Positions 7,214 through 13,768 of a stretch of DNA of 13,941 nt are shown here, in pieces. The notes under the pieces were generated by a model that saw nothing but the letters and a program-made list of their open reading frames with translations, was not told the DNA's origin and did not search any database. The translations under genes and the position numbers were made by a program. Positions within the stretch are counted from its first letter, which is position 1. The number at the start of each line of letters is the position of its first letter. The stretch comes from Patescibacteria group bacterium (GTDB lineage: Bacteria; Patescibacteriota; Patescibacteriia; UBA9934; GWF2-40-263). The stretch is from assembly GCA_004298405.1 (NCBI GenBank), contig SCSL01000021.1, forward strand, positions 1 through 13,941, given 5' to 3'.

Positions 7214-7257
7214 GCGCGCAAGCTTTGCAAAGCACCTTCACAATTAAACATCTACCT

Positions 7258-10197
7258 ATGTTGAAACTATTTGATCAACGCTGGCTTGCGATCGTGATGC
7301 TTCTTACGGTCGCGGCGCTCCCTATCCGCACCCAAGCAAGCACACAGACGATCGTCTTCTCTGAAATCGCCTGGGCCGGGTCTTCGATCTCGAGCTCAGA
7401 CGAATGGATCGAGCTCACCAATGTGAGTGACGCGGCCATCGACATCTCTGGCTGGACGCTCACGGGAGCAGGAAGTTCGGGGGCAAGTTTGGTATTGCCC
7501 GAAGCGAGTCTCATGGAACCTCACTCAACCTATCTGATTGCCAATTATGAACACGCACATGAAAACACGGCACTCGCCGTCCAACCCAATTTCGTCACCG
7601 CAACGTTGTCGGTGTCAAACGAGGGATTCAATCTTGCTCTCTATGACAATGGAAATACCCTCGTCGATGTGGCCGGAGGAGCCGGAGCTCCTTTCGCTGG
7701 AGGATCTGGCGGCACTGGAGATTCTCTTGACGGACGATACACCAGCATGGTTCGCACCGATGGACTAAATGACGGCGCCCTCCCAGAATCTTGGATGGAT
7801 GCGGATTCGTCACAAGGATTCCTTGAGGGTGTGGACGATCTTGGAACGCCTGGGATAGTCACATTTGCGACCACAGAACAAATCGTCCTTCAGGAGATCG
7901 ATGAAGAACCTGCTGAGGAACCTGCTGTTGAGGAAATTATCGAAGAAGTCATGGAGGAGCGCACAGAGGAATCCTTGACCCAGACGATCCTGATAAACGA
8001 ATTTGTCGTTGACCCCAATGAGGGTGAAGAGGAGTGGATTGAACTTGTAAATACAACCGACACAGCCGTTGATCTCACGGGGTGGACAATTGAAGACACG
8101 GTTGGAAAACAAACCGTCTTAGAGGGAGTCATCGCCCCGGGTGAGTATCTCCTCATCACAGAACCGCTTGGAAAACTCAATAACGATACTGACGAGATCA
8201 TCCTCAAGGATGCGGCGGGAGCAAACATCGACTCGGTCGAATATGGAACCGACGAGCTTCCAGCGCCCGAGGATGGAGCGGCGCTCGCCCGCAATGAATC
8301 AGGCGTGTTCGAGCTCACCTACGAGACAACTCCGGGAAGCGTGAACGTCATTGACCAAGAAAAACATGAAGTCGTGGAGGAGGTCGAGGATGTAACCCAG
8401 GAGACGGTCGTGGTCGAGGAGGTCTTGGAAGAAATCGCAGAAGAAGTCGAACCAGAAACGGTTGAAGAAGAAGTACATGTCCCGACCGTGACCAACATTC
8501 ATATCAATGAGTTCGTCGTCGACCCTGCTGGGGACGGGGTTGAGTGGATCGAACTCTCCAATGCGGGCGACACGCAGGTGACCCTTACTGGTTGGTCGAT
8601 GGAAGATGCAAGCGGGAATGTAACAGACCTCTCATCCGTGACGATTGAAGCGTATGGGTATGTCCTTATCGAGTCCCCCAAGGGCAATCTCAACAATGAC
8701 GGTGACACCGTGATCTTGAAAGATGCCGACGGCTCGATGGTTGAATCTGTTACGTATGGAGATGAAGGATATCCAATACCAGGAGATGGGGAATCCTTGG
8801 CACGGAACGGAGAAACGTTTGAAGTCACTCAGTCTCCAACTCCAGGAACCGCGAACCTTATTGTTGCTCTAGACGAAATCGAGGAAGGAGAAGATGTCGT
8901 CGAGACCTTGGAAGAATCTGATTCCGTTGTCGTTTCGGTTGAAACGACTATAAGCGATGAGCTTAGCGAGGAGTCAAACGAAAGCGAGGCCCAGGAATCT
9001 CAAGTTGAAGAAATCGTTGAGGAAGAGGAGCTCATTAAAACCCTTCGCTTCGTAACCCTCTATCCCAATACAACAGGTTCAGACGAGACCGAGGAATACA
9101 TCGAGCTTCAAAACACAGGGACCGAAACAATTGATCTCCAGGGCTGGACGATAGAGGACGAATCCACAAACCGTTACACCATAGAAAGCTCAACTCTGCT
9201 CGCTGCGGGAGCGACCATCAAACTTATGCGAGAACAGACAGATATCACTCTCAATAACGATGGAGACACGCTCGAACTGATCGCTCCCGATGGAGCTGTC
9301 GTGGACACGGTGTCGTATGGAACTTCACAAGAGGGTGCGACCTATGAATTAGTAAACACGATCTGGGAGTGGTTGGGAGTGGCCACGGTCGTTGAGTCCA
9401 CAACGGCAAGCGTCTCAAACTCGACACAGAACAATGCCACAACCACAACGAATGCGACCTACGCATCATCGACGGTCTCCTCGCGTGTTGCCCAATCGCT
9501 TACCGTTGCCCAAGCAAAGGAAAAAGCCGACGGACAATACGTTATCGTGAAGGGAGTCATCACCGCCGCCCCAGACACATTTGGATCACAAATCTTCTAT
9601 CTCCAGGATGAGACAGGTGGCATCCAGGTGTATCTCTACAGCCGCGACTTTCCAGATCTCCTCATCGGTGACGCGGTTTATGTCCGCGGTGAAATGAGTA
9701 CAAGTCGAGGGGAACGGCGCATAAAACTTTCTGGATCCGCGAGTGTCGTGCCTGCGAGTGGATCATTTGAAAGTGGGGCAACCGATCTCTCGCTTGAAGA
9801 GGTTAACGAAGCACTCGTTGGAATGCTGATGACCGTGGGTGGTCAGATCCAATCGATCAACACGAACAAACTTGTGATTGAAACATCTGGAATCACGCTG
9901 ACGATCTATCTCAAGAGTAACCCAGCGATCGATCCAAACCAATTTGAACGTGGCGATACGATTGAAGTAACTGGTGTGCTCACAACCTACGACGGGGAAT
10001 TAAGACTCCGACCACGATCAAACGATGATATCCAAGTAATGCAGCAAGCTCCTGTCGCGACAGCAACGGTAAGCGAACAAACAAACGGAGAATCCACTGC
10101 CGGACTTGTTCTCCTGTTCTCAACGATGGCCGTGCTGGGGGCTCTTGCCCTCTGGCGCTACATGCCCCGCCGTCGCTTAACCCAGGCGCGCGTCTAA
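7258..10197 (+). CDS. secreted, membrane-anchored protein with four lamin-tail domains and OB-fold region
   Basis: This 979-residue surface protein has an N-terminal signal peptide (LAIVMLLTVAALPIRTQAS, about residues 10-28). Four lamin-tail domains follow at about 29-200, 244-365, 414-535 and 595-698. Each has EWIEL/EYIEL followed by GWTxE/GWTL; domains 2-3 share INEFVVDP and LNND..ILKDA, implying recent duplication. Very acidic Glu/Val-rich linkers join the domains, with a Ser/Thr/Asn-rich linker after the fourth. Two OB-like units (about 748-850 and 855-929) carry VIVKGVITAAPDTFGSQIFY, LQDETGGIQVYL and GDTIEVTGVLTTYDGELRL. A C-terminal transmembrane helix (about 948-968) is followed by RRR. 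The start at 7258 puts the signal peptide at the N-terminus; an upstream TTG (7225) overlaps the terminator tail. Lamin-tail/OB proteins are common in CPR and may bind DNA or surface ligands; function unknown. The next frame starts one base after the stop. Confidence 0.88.
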   Translation: MLKLFDQRWLAIVMLLTVAALPIRTQASTQTIVFSEIAWAGSSISSSDEWIELTNVSDAAIDISGWTLTGAGSSGASLVLPEASLMEPHSTYLIANYEHAHENTALAVQPNFVTATLSVSNEGFNLALYDNGNTLVDVAGGAGAPFAGGSGGTGDSLDGRYTSMVRTDGLNDGALPESWMDADSSQGFLEGVDDLGTPGIVTFATTEQIVLQEIDEEPAEEPAVEEIIEEVMEERTEESLTQTILINEFVVDPNEGEEEWIELVNTTDTAVDLTGWTIEDTVGKQTVLEGVIAPGEYLLITEPLGKLNNDTDEIILKDAAGANIDSVEYGTDELPAPEDGAALARNESGVFELTYETTPGSVNVIDQEKHEVVEEVEDVTQETVVVEEVLEEIAEEVEPETVEEEVHVPTVTNIHINEFVVDPAGDGVEWIELSNAGDTQVTLTGWSMEDASGNVTDLSSVTIEAYGYVLIESPKGNLNNDGDTVILKDADGSMVESVTYGDEGYPIPGDGESLARNGETFEVTQSPTPGTANLIVALDEIEEGEDVVETLEESDSVVVSVETTISDELSEESNESEAQESQVEEIVEEEELIKTLRFVTLYPNTTGSDETEEYIELQNTGTETIDLQGWTIEDESTNRYTIESSTLLAAGATIKLMREQTDITLNNDGDTLELIAPDGAVVDTVSYGTSQEGATYELVNTIWEWLGVATVVESTTASVSNSTQNNATTTTNATYASSTVSSRVAQSLTVAQAKEKADGQYVIVKGVITAAPDTFGSQIFYLQDETGGIQVYLYSRDFPDLLIGDAVYVRGEMSTSRGERRIKLSGSASVVPASGSFESGATDLSLEEVNEALVGMLMTVGGQIQSINTNKLVIETSGITLTIYLKSNPAIDPNQFERGDTIEVTGVLTTYDGELRLRPRSNDDIQVMQQAPVATATVSEQTNGESTAGLVLLFSTMAVLGALALWRYMPRRRLTQARV

Positions 10198-10198
10198 T

Positions 10199-10405
10199 AT
10201 GGCACCCGTCATTGTAAGCGCTCGTAGTCTCAAAGAAGCTGTCGAACGCAAGGCGTATGCCTACGGTATCTCCGAGACGGTATCAATTCTGCTTGGAGAA
10301 TACGTTGTCGACTTAATCAAGAATCGCTATGCCAAACCAACAGAACATCCCCCCACTCGCGAGTGGGGGGAACAATTGGTTCCAAACACTCTTAGACAAA
10401 ATTAA
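10199..10405 (+). CDS. small hypothetical protein, possibly the N-terminal part of a frame-split gene
   Basis: The 68-residue frame begins one base after the lamin-tail stop. Its first 46 residues (SARSLKEAVERKAYAYGI, then SETVSILLGEYVVDLIKNRY) look like a folded helical domain. The remainder (PTEHPPTREWGEQLVPNTLRQN) is encoded by a perfect GC palindrome and the sequence after it, and does not look conserved. Removing one G from the G6 run at 10365-10370 would join the frame directly to that of the next gene (…TREWG-NNWFQTLL…), giving one protein of about 130 residues. I therefore suspect one gene broken by an indel, or a programmed frameshift, more than two independent genes. I do not recognise a family. 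Confidence 0.5.
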   Translation: MAPVIVSARSLKEAVERKAYAYGISETVSILLGEYVVDLIKNRYAKPTEHPPTREWGEQLVPNTLRQN

Positions 10406-10592
10406 TCAACTGGCCGAACAGTTTGAACTGAATGACTCCCAAACCAACACCTTCCGCGATTTTGTCGTGACGACCGCCCGCACCCAGTATCAGGTCGGAA
10501 GCAAATCTGGAGCCGGATGGGCCTTCAAAAAGGCTCGTGAAGAACAGTCAGGAATAATCGGACAGCCACAACCTGCGACGAATTCCCTATGA
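10329..10592 (+). CDS. small hypothetical protein overlapping the previous frame, possibly its C-terminal part
   Basis: The 87-residue frame overlaps the previous one by 77 bases, far more than normal coupling. The convincing part begins at NNWFQTLLDKINQLAEQFEL and continues to a basic, Gly-containing segment TQYQVGSKSGAGWAFKKARE, which looks like a real soluble domain. The first 14 residues (MPNQQNIPPLASGG) come from the palindrome region and look artificial. If the G6 run were G5, the frame would be continuous with the upstream one. If it is a separate gene, the ATG at 10329 is the only early start, with no ribosome binding site. The family is not recognised. A hairpin and a promoter follow. 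Confidence 0.5.
   Translation: MPNQQNIPPLASGGNNWFQTLLDKINQLAEQFELNDSQTNTFRDFVVTTARTQYQVGSKSGAGWAFKKAREEQSGIIGQPQPATNSL
10349..10370. repeat. perfect 22-bp GC palindrome (C6...G6)
   Basis: CCCCCCACTCG is followed directly by its exact reverse complement CGAGTGGGGGG. It sits in the overlap of two small frames and contains the G6 run at which the reading frame breaks. Its compactness and position suggest a REP-like palindrome inserted into a coding sequence; origin unproven. Confidence 0.75.
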
Positions 10593-10605
10593 ACGGCTAA
10601 AAAAT

Positions 10606-10633
10606 GGGCCTGAGAATCAGATCGCTCAGGCCC
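10606..10633. terminator. hairpin between the small frames and the coiled-coil gene
   Basis: GGGCCTGAG (10606-10614) pairs perfectly with CTCAGGCCC (10625-10633). On the plus strand the tail is TCCCCCTCT, a poor terminator tail. On the minus strand the stem is followed by ATTTTTTAG, a good one. It probably insulates transcripts at this point, but which strand it serves is unclear. Confidence 0.5.
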
Positions 10634-10643
10634 TCCCCCTCTA

Positions 10644-10652
10644 TGCTATAAT
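10644..10652 (+). promoter_or_regulatory. extended -10 promoter (TGCTATAAT) with near-leaderless start
   Basis: TGC followed by perfect TATAAT (10647-10652) is a consensus extended -10 element. The ATG of the coiled-coil gene is at 10663, only 10 bases past the hexamer, so the expected transcript start (about 10658-10660) leaves a leader of a few bases at most. No -35 is evident, as is usual for extended -10 promoters. Confidence 0.65.
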
Positions 10653-10662
10653 CAAAAAAGAT

Positions 10663-11040
10663 ATGAATGAAACCATCACCAAAAAAGACTTAAAAGAGGC
10701 ATTTGAAACCTTCACCAAAACAAGCTTGAAGGAAGCGTTTGAGGGCTTCTCCAGACAGTTAGACAAAAAATTCGACTCGATCGACCAGAGGTTTGAAGTG
10801 ATCGACCAGCGATTCGAAGCAATGGATCAACGGTTTGAATCAATGGATCAGAGGTTCGAATCAATGGACCAACGGTTTGATGCAATGGACCAGCGGTTCG
10901 ACCGACTGGAGTCAAAGGTTGATTCAATTTCCGAAGACGTCGACGATCTTGCCTTAATGACCAAAGTGCAATTCGACGATTTGGACCGAAAAATTTCCGT
11001 CCTTAGCTTGAGAACCGGAGGATATCGTAGCTGGATCTGA
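10663..11040 (+). CDS. short coiled-coil protein with heptad repeats
   Basis: This 125-residue protein begins with a charged helix (TKKDLKEAFETFTKTSLKEA). Seven heptads follow at about residues 37-85, with the pattern F-[ED]-x-[IM]-D-Q-R, ending FDRLESK. Then come SISEDVDDLALM and a final helix with a short basic/Gly tail. Phe and Ile/Met alternate at a/d positions, predicting a long parallel coiled coil, likely oligomeric. Similar small proteins are widespread and usually unannotated; function unknown. The promoter lies directly at the start codon and a terminator directly after the stop, so the gene is a stand-alone unit. The repeat is also strong at DNA level, so copy number may vary between strains. 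Confidence 0.75.
   Translation: MNETITKKDLKEAFETFTKTSLKEAFEGFSRQLDKKFDSIDQRFEVIDQRFEAMDQRFESMDQRFESMDQRFDAMDQRFDRLESKVDSISEDVDDLALMTKVQFDDLDRKISVLSLRTGGYRSWI
10771..10917 (+). repeat. 21-nt tandem repeat encoding heptads, seven units
   Basis: Seven consecutive 21-nt units, in phase with the reading frame, encode FDSIDQR, FEVIDQR, FEAMDQR, FESMDQR twice, FDAMDQR and FDRLESK. The middle units differ by only a few bases, indicating recent expansion by slippage or unequal exchange. Confidence 0.85.
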
Positions 11041-11044
11041 TGCA

Positions 11045-11068
11045 AACACCCGGGCTCGCCCGGGTGTT
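11045..11068 (+). terminator. terminator of the coiled-coil gene
   Basis: AACACCCGGGC (11045-11055) and GCCCGGGTGTT (11058-11068) are perfect complements, four bases after the stop codon. The tail (GTAAATTGTATTCT) is T-rich but broken, so termination may be partial. Confidence 0.65.
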
Positions 11069-11088
11069 GTAAATTGTATTCTATGGGT

Positions 11089-11874
11089 ATGAACAACTTG
11101 GAAATCCGCTACAGGGGAAATGGAGAAACGCCCCCATTGCATTCCATCAAACTTCGAGAACTTGAAAAAGAACGATCTGAATTTGTGGATCCGGATATTC
11201 TTCTCGTGCTTGAATTATGTATCACCGAGTACCCACAAGCAGGCGACACCGTGTTTGAAACATTCACACCAGAAGACGAATTTGATGCGGGAGGATTCTA
11301 TCGTTTGATTGAGGAGGGGGATGAAATTATTCCAACGATTTTTATTTCTGAAGGACACCATGAACGCATGGAATCCTTGCTAAAAATTCGACGAGCCTCT
11401 GTCGAAGCGGCCGCACATTTACTGGAAATTGCACCCGACCACATGACAACGCGCTTGTTACGCCAATTTATCATCACTCACGAGCTTGGACACATTCTGG
11501 ACTTCTTAAACAACTACCTCCCAGAACACACGAACAGCATTGATGCGGCAGATGAAATGTCCCAGCACCGAGAACTCAGCATGCGCACACTTCCCGTTTC
11601 TGGAGTAAATCCCACGGATCTTGCACGTGAAATTTCATCTCTCACATCTTTGCAACAAGCATTCACCCTTTTTCCTTCCCTTTCAAAATACCCACGCCGT
11701 GATGAAATTCTTTCACTTGCCGATCTGTTACGCATCCAAGAGGAAGAATATCGATCCACGCCACAAGAACGCTATGCGGATGAATTCGCTGCCCAGTTTC
11801 TGAAACGACATGCGAAAGAACTTCAAAATGTGTTCCTTGATCAATCGATCCAACCTGACAAAAAAGCCGTCTAA
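11089..11874 (+). CDS. putative zinc metallopeptidase (HELGH motif), family uncertain
   Basis: This is a soluble protein of about 261 residues. The key motif is FIITHELGHILDFLNNYL with HExxH at residues 131-135 (two zinc-binding His and the catalytic Glu). About 95 residues later QERYADEFAAQFL (Glu227, Asp231, Glu232) resembles the third-ligand helix of ImmA/IrrE-like and other small gluzincins (E..A..FA). The N-terminal half (VDPDILLVLELCITEYP, YRLIEEGDEIIPTIFISEG) looks like a beta-rich fold ahead of the active-site helix. No signal peptide is seen, so it is probably cytosolic. ATG 11089 is preferred because a TATTCT (11077-11082) would place the transcript start there (leaderless); ATG 11083 and TTG 11074 are also in frame. 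Activity and substrate are inferred from motif only. Confidence 0.65.
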   Translation: MNNLEIRYRGNGETPPLHSIKLRELEKERSEFVDPDILLVLELCITEYPQAGDTVFETFTPEDEFDAGGFYRLIEEGDEIIPTIFISEGHHERMESLLKIRRASVEAAAHLLEIAPDHMTTRLLRQFIITHELGHILDFLNNYLPEHTNSIDAADEMSQHRELSMRTLPVSGVNPTDLAREISSLTSLQQAFTLFPSLSKYPRRDEILSLADLLRIQEEEYRSTPQERYADEFAAQFLKRHAKELQNVFLDQSIQPDKKAV

Positions 11875-11890
11875 CTACGGGTTCGAACGT

Positions 11891-11959
11891 CATTCCCATC
11901 CTTCACGCCTGTTCTCGTCATCAAGCACCCTCCCTCACATTTTTGGCACTCCGTGGGCA
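11891..11959. repeat. direct repeat R1 (69 bp)
   Basis: This copy begins CATTCCCATCCTTCACGCCT and ends CTCCGTGGGCA. It matches 12167-12235 at 66 of 69 positions with no gaps, by eye. After it the sequence diverges at once, so it lacks the right-hand arm (GAGAGATGTGGG) that closes the hairpin in the other copies; it appears to be a half element. Confidence 0.85.
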
Positions 11960-12064
11960 CTGAAAAAGTTCGACAGCTCCAAGCCGGTTAGAAGGTCATG
12001 TATTCGAGACTCGTTTCACCGCTCAACACAAACAAAAACACCCGACCTTGGTCAGATGTCTTTG

Positions 12065-12093
12065 TGGAGCGGGCAACGGGGTTCGAACCCGAC
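12065..12093 (-). pseudogene. tRNA-Gly 3'-end remnant
   Basis: On the minus strand CGGG-TTCGAAC-CCCG forms a T arm, followed by TGCCCGC, T and CCA, the acceptor 3' strand, U73 discriminator and CCA typical of tRNA-Gly. The matching 5' acceptor strand (GCGGGCA) and a proper anticodon arm are missing, so this is not a functional tRNA. tRNA 3' ends are the usual attachment sites of integrating elements, so it may be an att remnant. Confidence 0.6.
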
Positions 12094-12166
12094 CGAGCTA
12101 TGATCGAGGTTCAGCAATGATGATGGGACAAAACAGACTTTGATCAATGTTAACGGCTGAAAATCA

Positions 12167-12280
12167 CATTCCCATCCTTCACGCCTGTTCTCGTCATCAA
12201 TCACCCTCCCTCACATTTTGGGCACTCTGTGGGCATCAGCTCCGAGAGATGTGGGGAGAGGGTGATTTGTTTTGGATGAC
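12167..12280. repeat. direct repeat R2 with long stem-loop, left border of the GNAT gene pair
   Basis: The first 69 bases repeat R1. From 12193 the sequence folds: GTCATC (12193-12198) with GATGAC (12275-12280), and AATCACCCTCCCTCACAT with ATGTGGGGAGAGGGTGATT (12249-12267), with small bulges. The inner 47 bases (12209-12255) match the copy at 13769-13815 at about 40 positions without gaps. The two arms enclose a conserved loop with GGGCACTC and CTCCGAGAGA. Confidence 0.8.
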
Positions 12281-12345
12281 AACTTCTTGACCATAGCAGC
12301 ATAAAACGCTAGTCTTCCATCTCGCCCTTTTACATGGAGGAACGA

Positions 12346-12891
12346 ATGCGACTACAGCACGTGAGCCTCCGTGGCAGGAGGTTCCTAATCCAGTTCTACG
12401 AGATCATGCGCGAGTTCGGTGGAGTCATCCCCTGGCTCGACGGCATGGACGAGATGCGCTTCGCGACCGACGGTCGCTGGTTCTGCGACGAACTCCTGCG
12501 CCGGCTCGGACAGAGGAACGGACGCGTCACGCCATACCAGTTTGTCGATGCTGATGATGGCCGTACCTTCGTGGGCGGAATCCTTCACTTCGACGAGTCA
12601 CCAGAGATGTTGCGTGATTCTCGTAACGCCAAGACTGTCGAGCGCCTGACGGCTGGTGGAGCCAGCTACATCAGCTGCCTGCAAGTACGTCCAACTCGAC
12701 AAGGTGTAGGTGTCGCCAGCCACATGATGAAGCGAGCCATCGAAGCCATCCTCGCTCGACATGGATCAGTCTGGGGCGTTGTCTCGGATCACCGACTTCT
12801 ACCTTGGTATGCGTCCCTTGGCGCAACTCTCCCAAGTCCCCTCAACAACCAAGACGGCCTCTGGGTCGTGAGTTGGAGGTCTGACCCATGA
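12346..12891 (+). CDS. GNAT-family N-acetyltransferase
   Basis: This 181-residue protein is of the GNAT fold, which transfers acetyl from acetyl-CoA to an amine of a small molecule or protein. Motif A is clear: YISCLQVRPTRQGVGVASHM, where the RQGVGVA loop binds the CoA pyrophosphate. The helix MMKRAIEAILARHG and the motif B-like LPWYASLGA follow. The N-terminal part (FYEIMREFGGVIPWLDGMDE) should form the substrate side; the acceptor is unknown. Start 12346 is chosen because GGAGG lies 5 bases ahead, a rare strong Shine-Dalgarno in this window; ATG 12334 overlaps that site. The stop overlaps the next ATG (ATGA). The coding sequence is much richer in G+C than its neighbours (41 of 60 at 12421-12480 against 26 of 60 at 11461-11520), suggesting transfer. 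Confidence 0.85.
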   Translation: MRLQHVSLRGRRFLIQFYEIMREFGGVIPWLDGMDEMRFATDGRWFCDELLRRLGQRNGRVTPYQFVDADDGRTFVGGILHFDESPEMLRDSRNAKTVERLTAGGASYISCLQVRPTRQGVGVASHMMKRAIEAILARHGSVWGVVSDHRLLPWYASLGATLPSPLNNQDGLWVVSWRSDP

Positions 12892-13664
12892 ATCATCTCA
12901 AAGAACTCCTCTTTGAGGCCACATCCACTCGTCCAGCGCTGTTCACGTCCCAGGCCGAGCTGGCACGCGTTCTGAGTGAACTCCCTGGATGGGATCCTGG
13001 GAAGCACCGTTCAATGGTCGCCTTTCTCTCTCAGATCTTCGGAGGACATCGATCTCTGCCAGATCGCTGGCGCGAGGCACTGGTGCAGGTCGCGGAACTT
13101 CGCGCCCAAGAACGTGGACTCTCCACAGTCGACAAGCAGATCGTACTAACGTCGCTTGGCGACTCTGACCCCAGCGGTCTGTCGCCACTCATCAATGAGC
13201 AGCGAGCGGCGTCTGATGTGTTGATCCTAAACCCCCAGCCCATCGAGCTGACAACGTCGCGTGATCACCACGCAGAAGCCCGAGTCCTGGAGACCTTGGT
13301 CTTCGATGGGCTCCAGCGTGGATGCAGATACCACTATTGTCTGGCCAGCTCACGAGATGCTCAGGAGCTCTGGAACGCCATCACGCGCGGACTACAGCAG
13401 ACCGACTCGGACGCGACAGCGACCATCAAGAAGTGGGTCAATGCTGGGCTCATCAACATCTCGGTCGTGCCCGAACTGCTGATTCTTCAACCGACCGTCG
13501 CCTTCAACACCATGTCGCCCGACCGACTCTGTGCATTCGTCTGGCATGCTCCCTACGACTGGGAGAACTGCCTGCAACTCCCCGAAAAGCAGACGGGCGC
13601 TTGGCTCCAAGCTGTGCGAAAGGTTCTCGCAACTGACGCGCGAACTGTTCCCTGCGAGTGCTGA
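12888..13664 (+). CDS. HTH-like protein of unknown function, coupled to the GNAT gene
   Basis: This 258-residue protein starts inside the GNAT stop (ATGA), so it is translationally coupled. Residues 21-70 (SQAELARVL, then FLSQIFGGHRSLPDRWREAL) resemble a Cro/CI-type helix-turn-helix with an extended recognition region. The C-terminal part (about 108-258) begins SDVLILNPQPIEL, then DHHAEARVLETLVFDGLQRG with CRYHYCLASSRDAQELW. Later it has a beta stretch (INISVVPELLILQPTVAFNT) and the striking FVWHAPYDWENCLQLP. The pattern 'VLI.NP...RG.RY.Y' recalls sensor domains fused to HTH regulators, but I cannot name a family. It could regulate its own operon or control the acetyltransferase, as in toxin-antitoxin pairs. 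There is no membrane segment. A strong terminator follows the stop. Confidence 0.65.
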   Translation: MNHLKELLFEATSTRPALFTSQAELARVLSELPGWDPGKHRSMVAFLSQIFGGHRSLPDRWREALVQVAELRAQERGLSTVDKQIVLTSLGDSDPSGLSPLINEQRAASDVLILNPQPIELTTSRDHHAEARVLETLVFDGLQRGCRYHYCLASSRDAQELWNAITRGLQQTDSDATATIKKWVNAGLINISVVPELLILQPTVAFNTMSPDRLCAFVWHAPYDWENCLQLPEKQTGAWLQAVRKVLATDARTVPCEC

Positions 13665-13674
13665 CCCGTTACTG

Positions 13675-13714
13675 CCGCCCTCGGAGCCGCTTCGCTCTTA
13701 CGGGCGGTTTTTTT
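13675..13714 (+). terminator. strong intrinsic terminator of the GNAT gene pair
   Basis: CCGCCC (13675-13680) pairs with GGGCGG (13702-13707), with GAGC/GCTC inside, followed by seven T residues. It lies 10 bases after the stop of the HTH-like gene and ends the two-gene unit. Confidence 0.9.
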
Positions 13715-13768
13715 ATCCTTCCTTACTCTTGCCAAAGCGCATGCTTCAAAAAATCAAAAGTTAACCCA

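Larger units (their letters stand above)
6897..7257 (+). other. gene-free spacer between tRNA-Leu and the lamin-tail gene
   Basis: These 361 bases hold two terminator-type hairpins (6984-7015 and 7140-7213) and, between them, a possible promoter (7098-7126). Short open frames in all directions here have no recognisable domains and cross the hairpins, so none is called. The layout fits an end of the tRNA transcript followed by a new transcript whose leader starts just before the second hairpin. Confidence 0.5.
11875..12345. other. gene-free accessory spacer with direct repeats and tRNA-derived sequence
   Basis: These 471 bases have no convincing gene. They hold two copies of a 69-bp direct repeat (from 11891 and 12167), the second extending into a long stem-loop to 12280, and a tRNA-Gly-like 3' end on the minus strand (12065-12093). 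The stretch GTCATGTATTCGAGACTCG (about 11996-12014) also recalls a degraded tRNA T arm. An open frame that runs from the upstream gene to 12103 is out of phase with that gene and is not supported. Confidence 0.6.

Noticed and set aside
7810..9469. Minus-strand frames (up to 142 residues) opposite the lamin-tail gene
   Set aside because: Their Ser/Thr/Ile-rich composition mirrors the Glu-rich and repeated codons of the real gene; no domains.
11961..12025. Second complete tRNA gene on the plus strand near TCATGTATTCGAGACTCG
   Set aside because: The T stem does not pair and no acceptor or anticodon arm can be drawn; at most a decayed fragment.
11810..12103. 97-residue plus-strand frame across the end of the metallopeptidase gene and repeat R1
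   Set aside because: It starts inside another gene in a different phase and reads through a repeat and a tRNA fragment.
11891..12280. CRISPR array
   Set aside because: Only two full copies of a 69-bp repeat 276 bp apart; no short regular repeat-spacer pattern and no cas gene.
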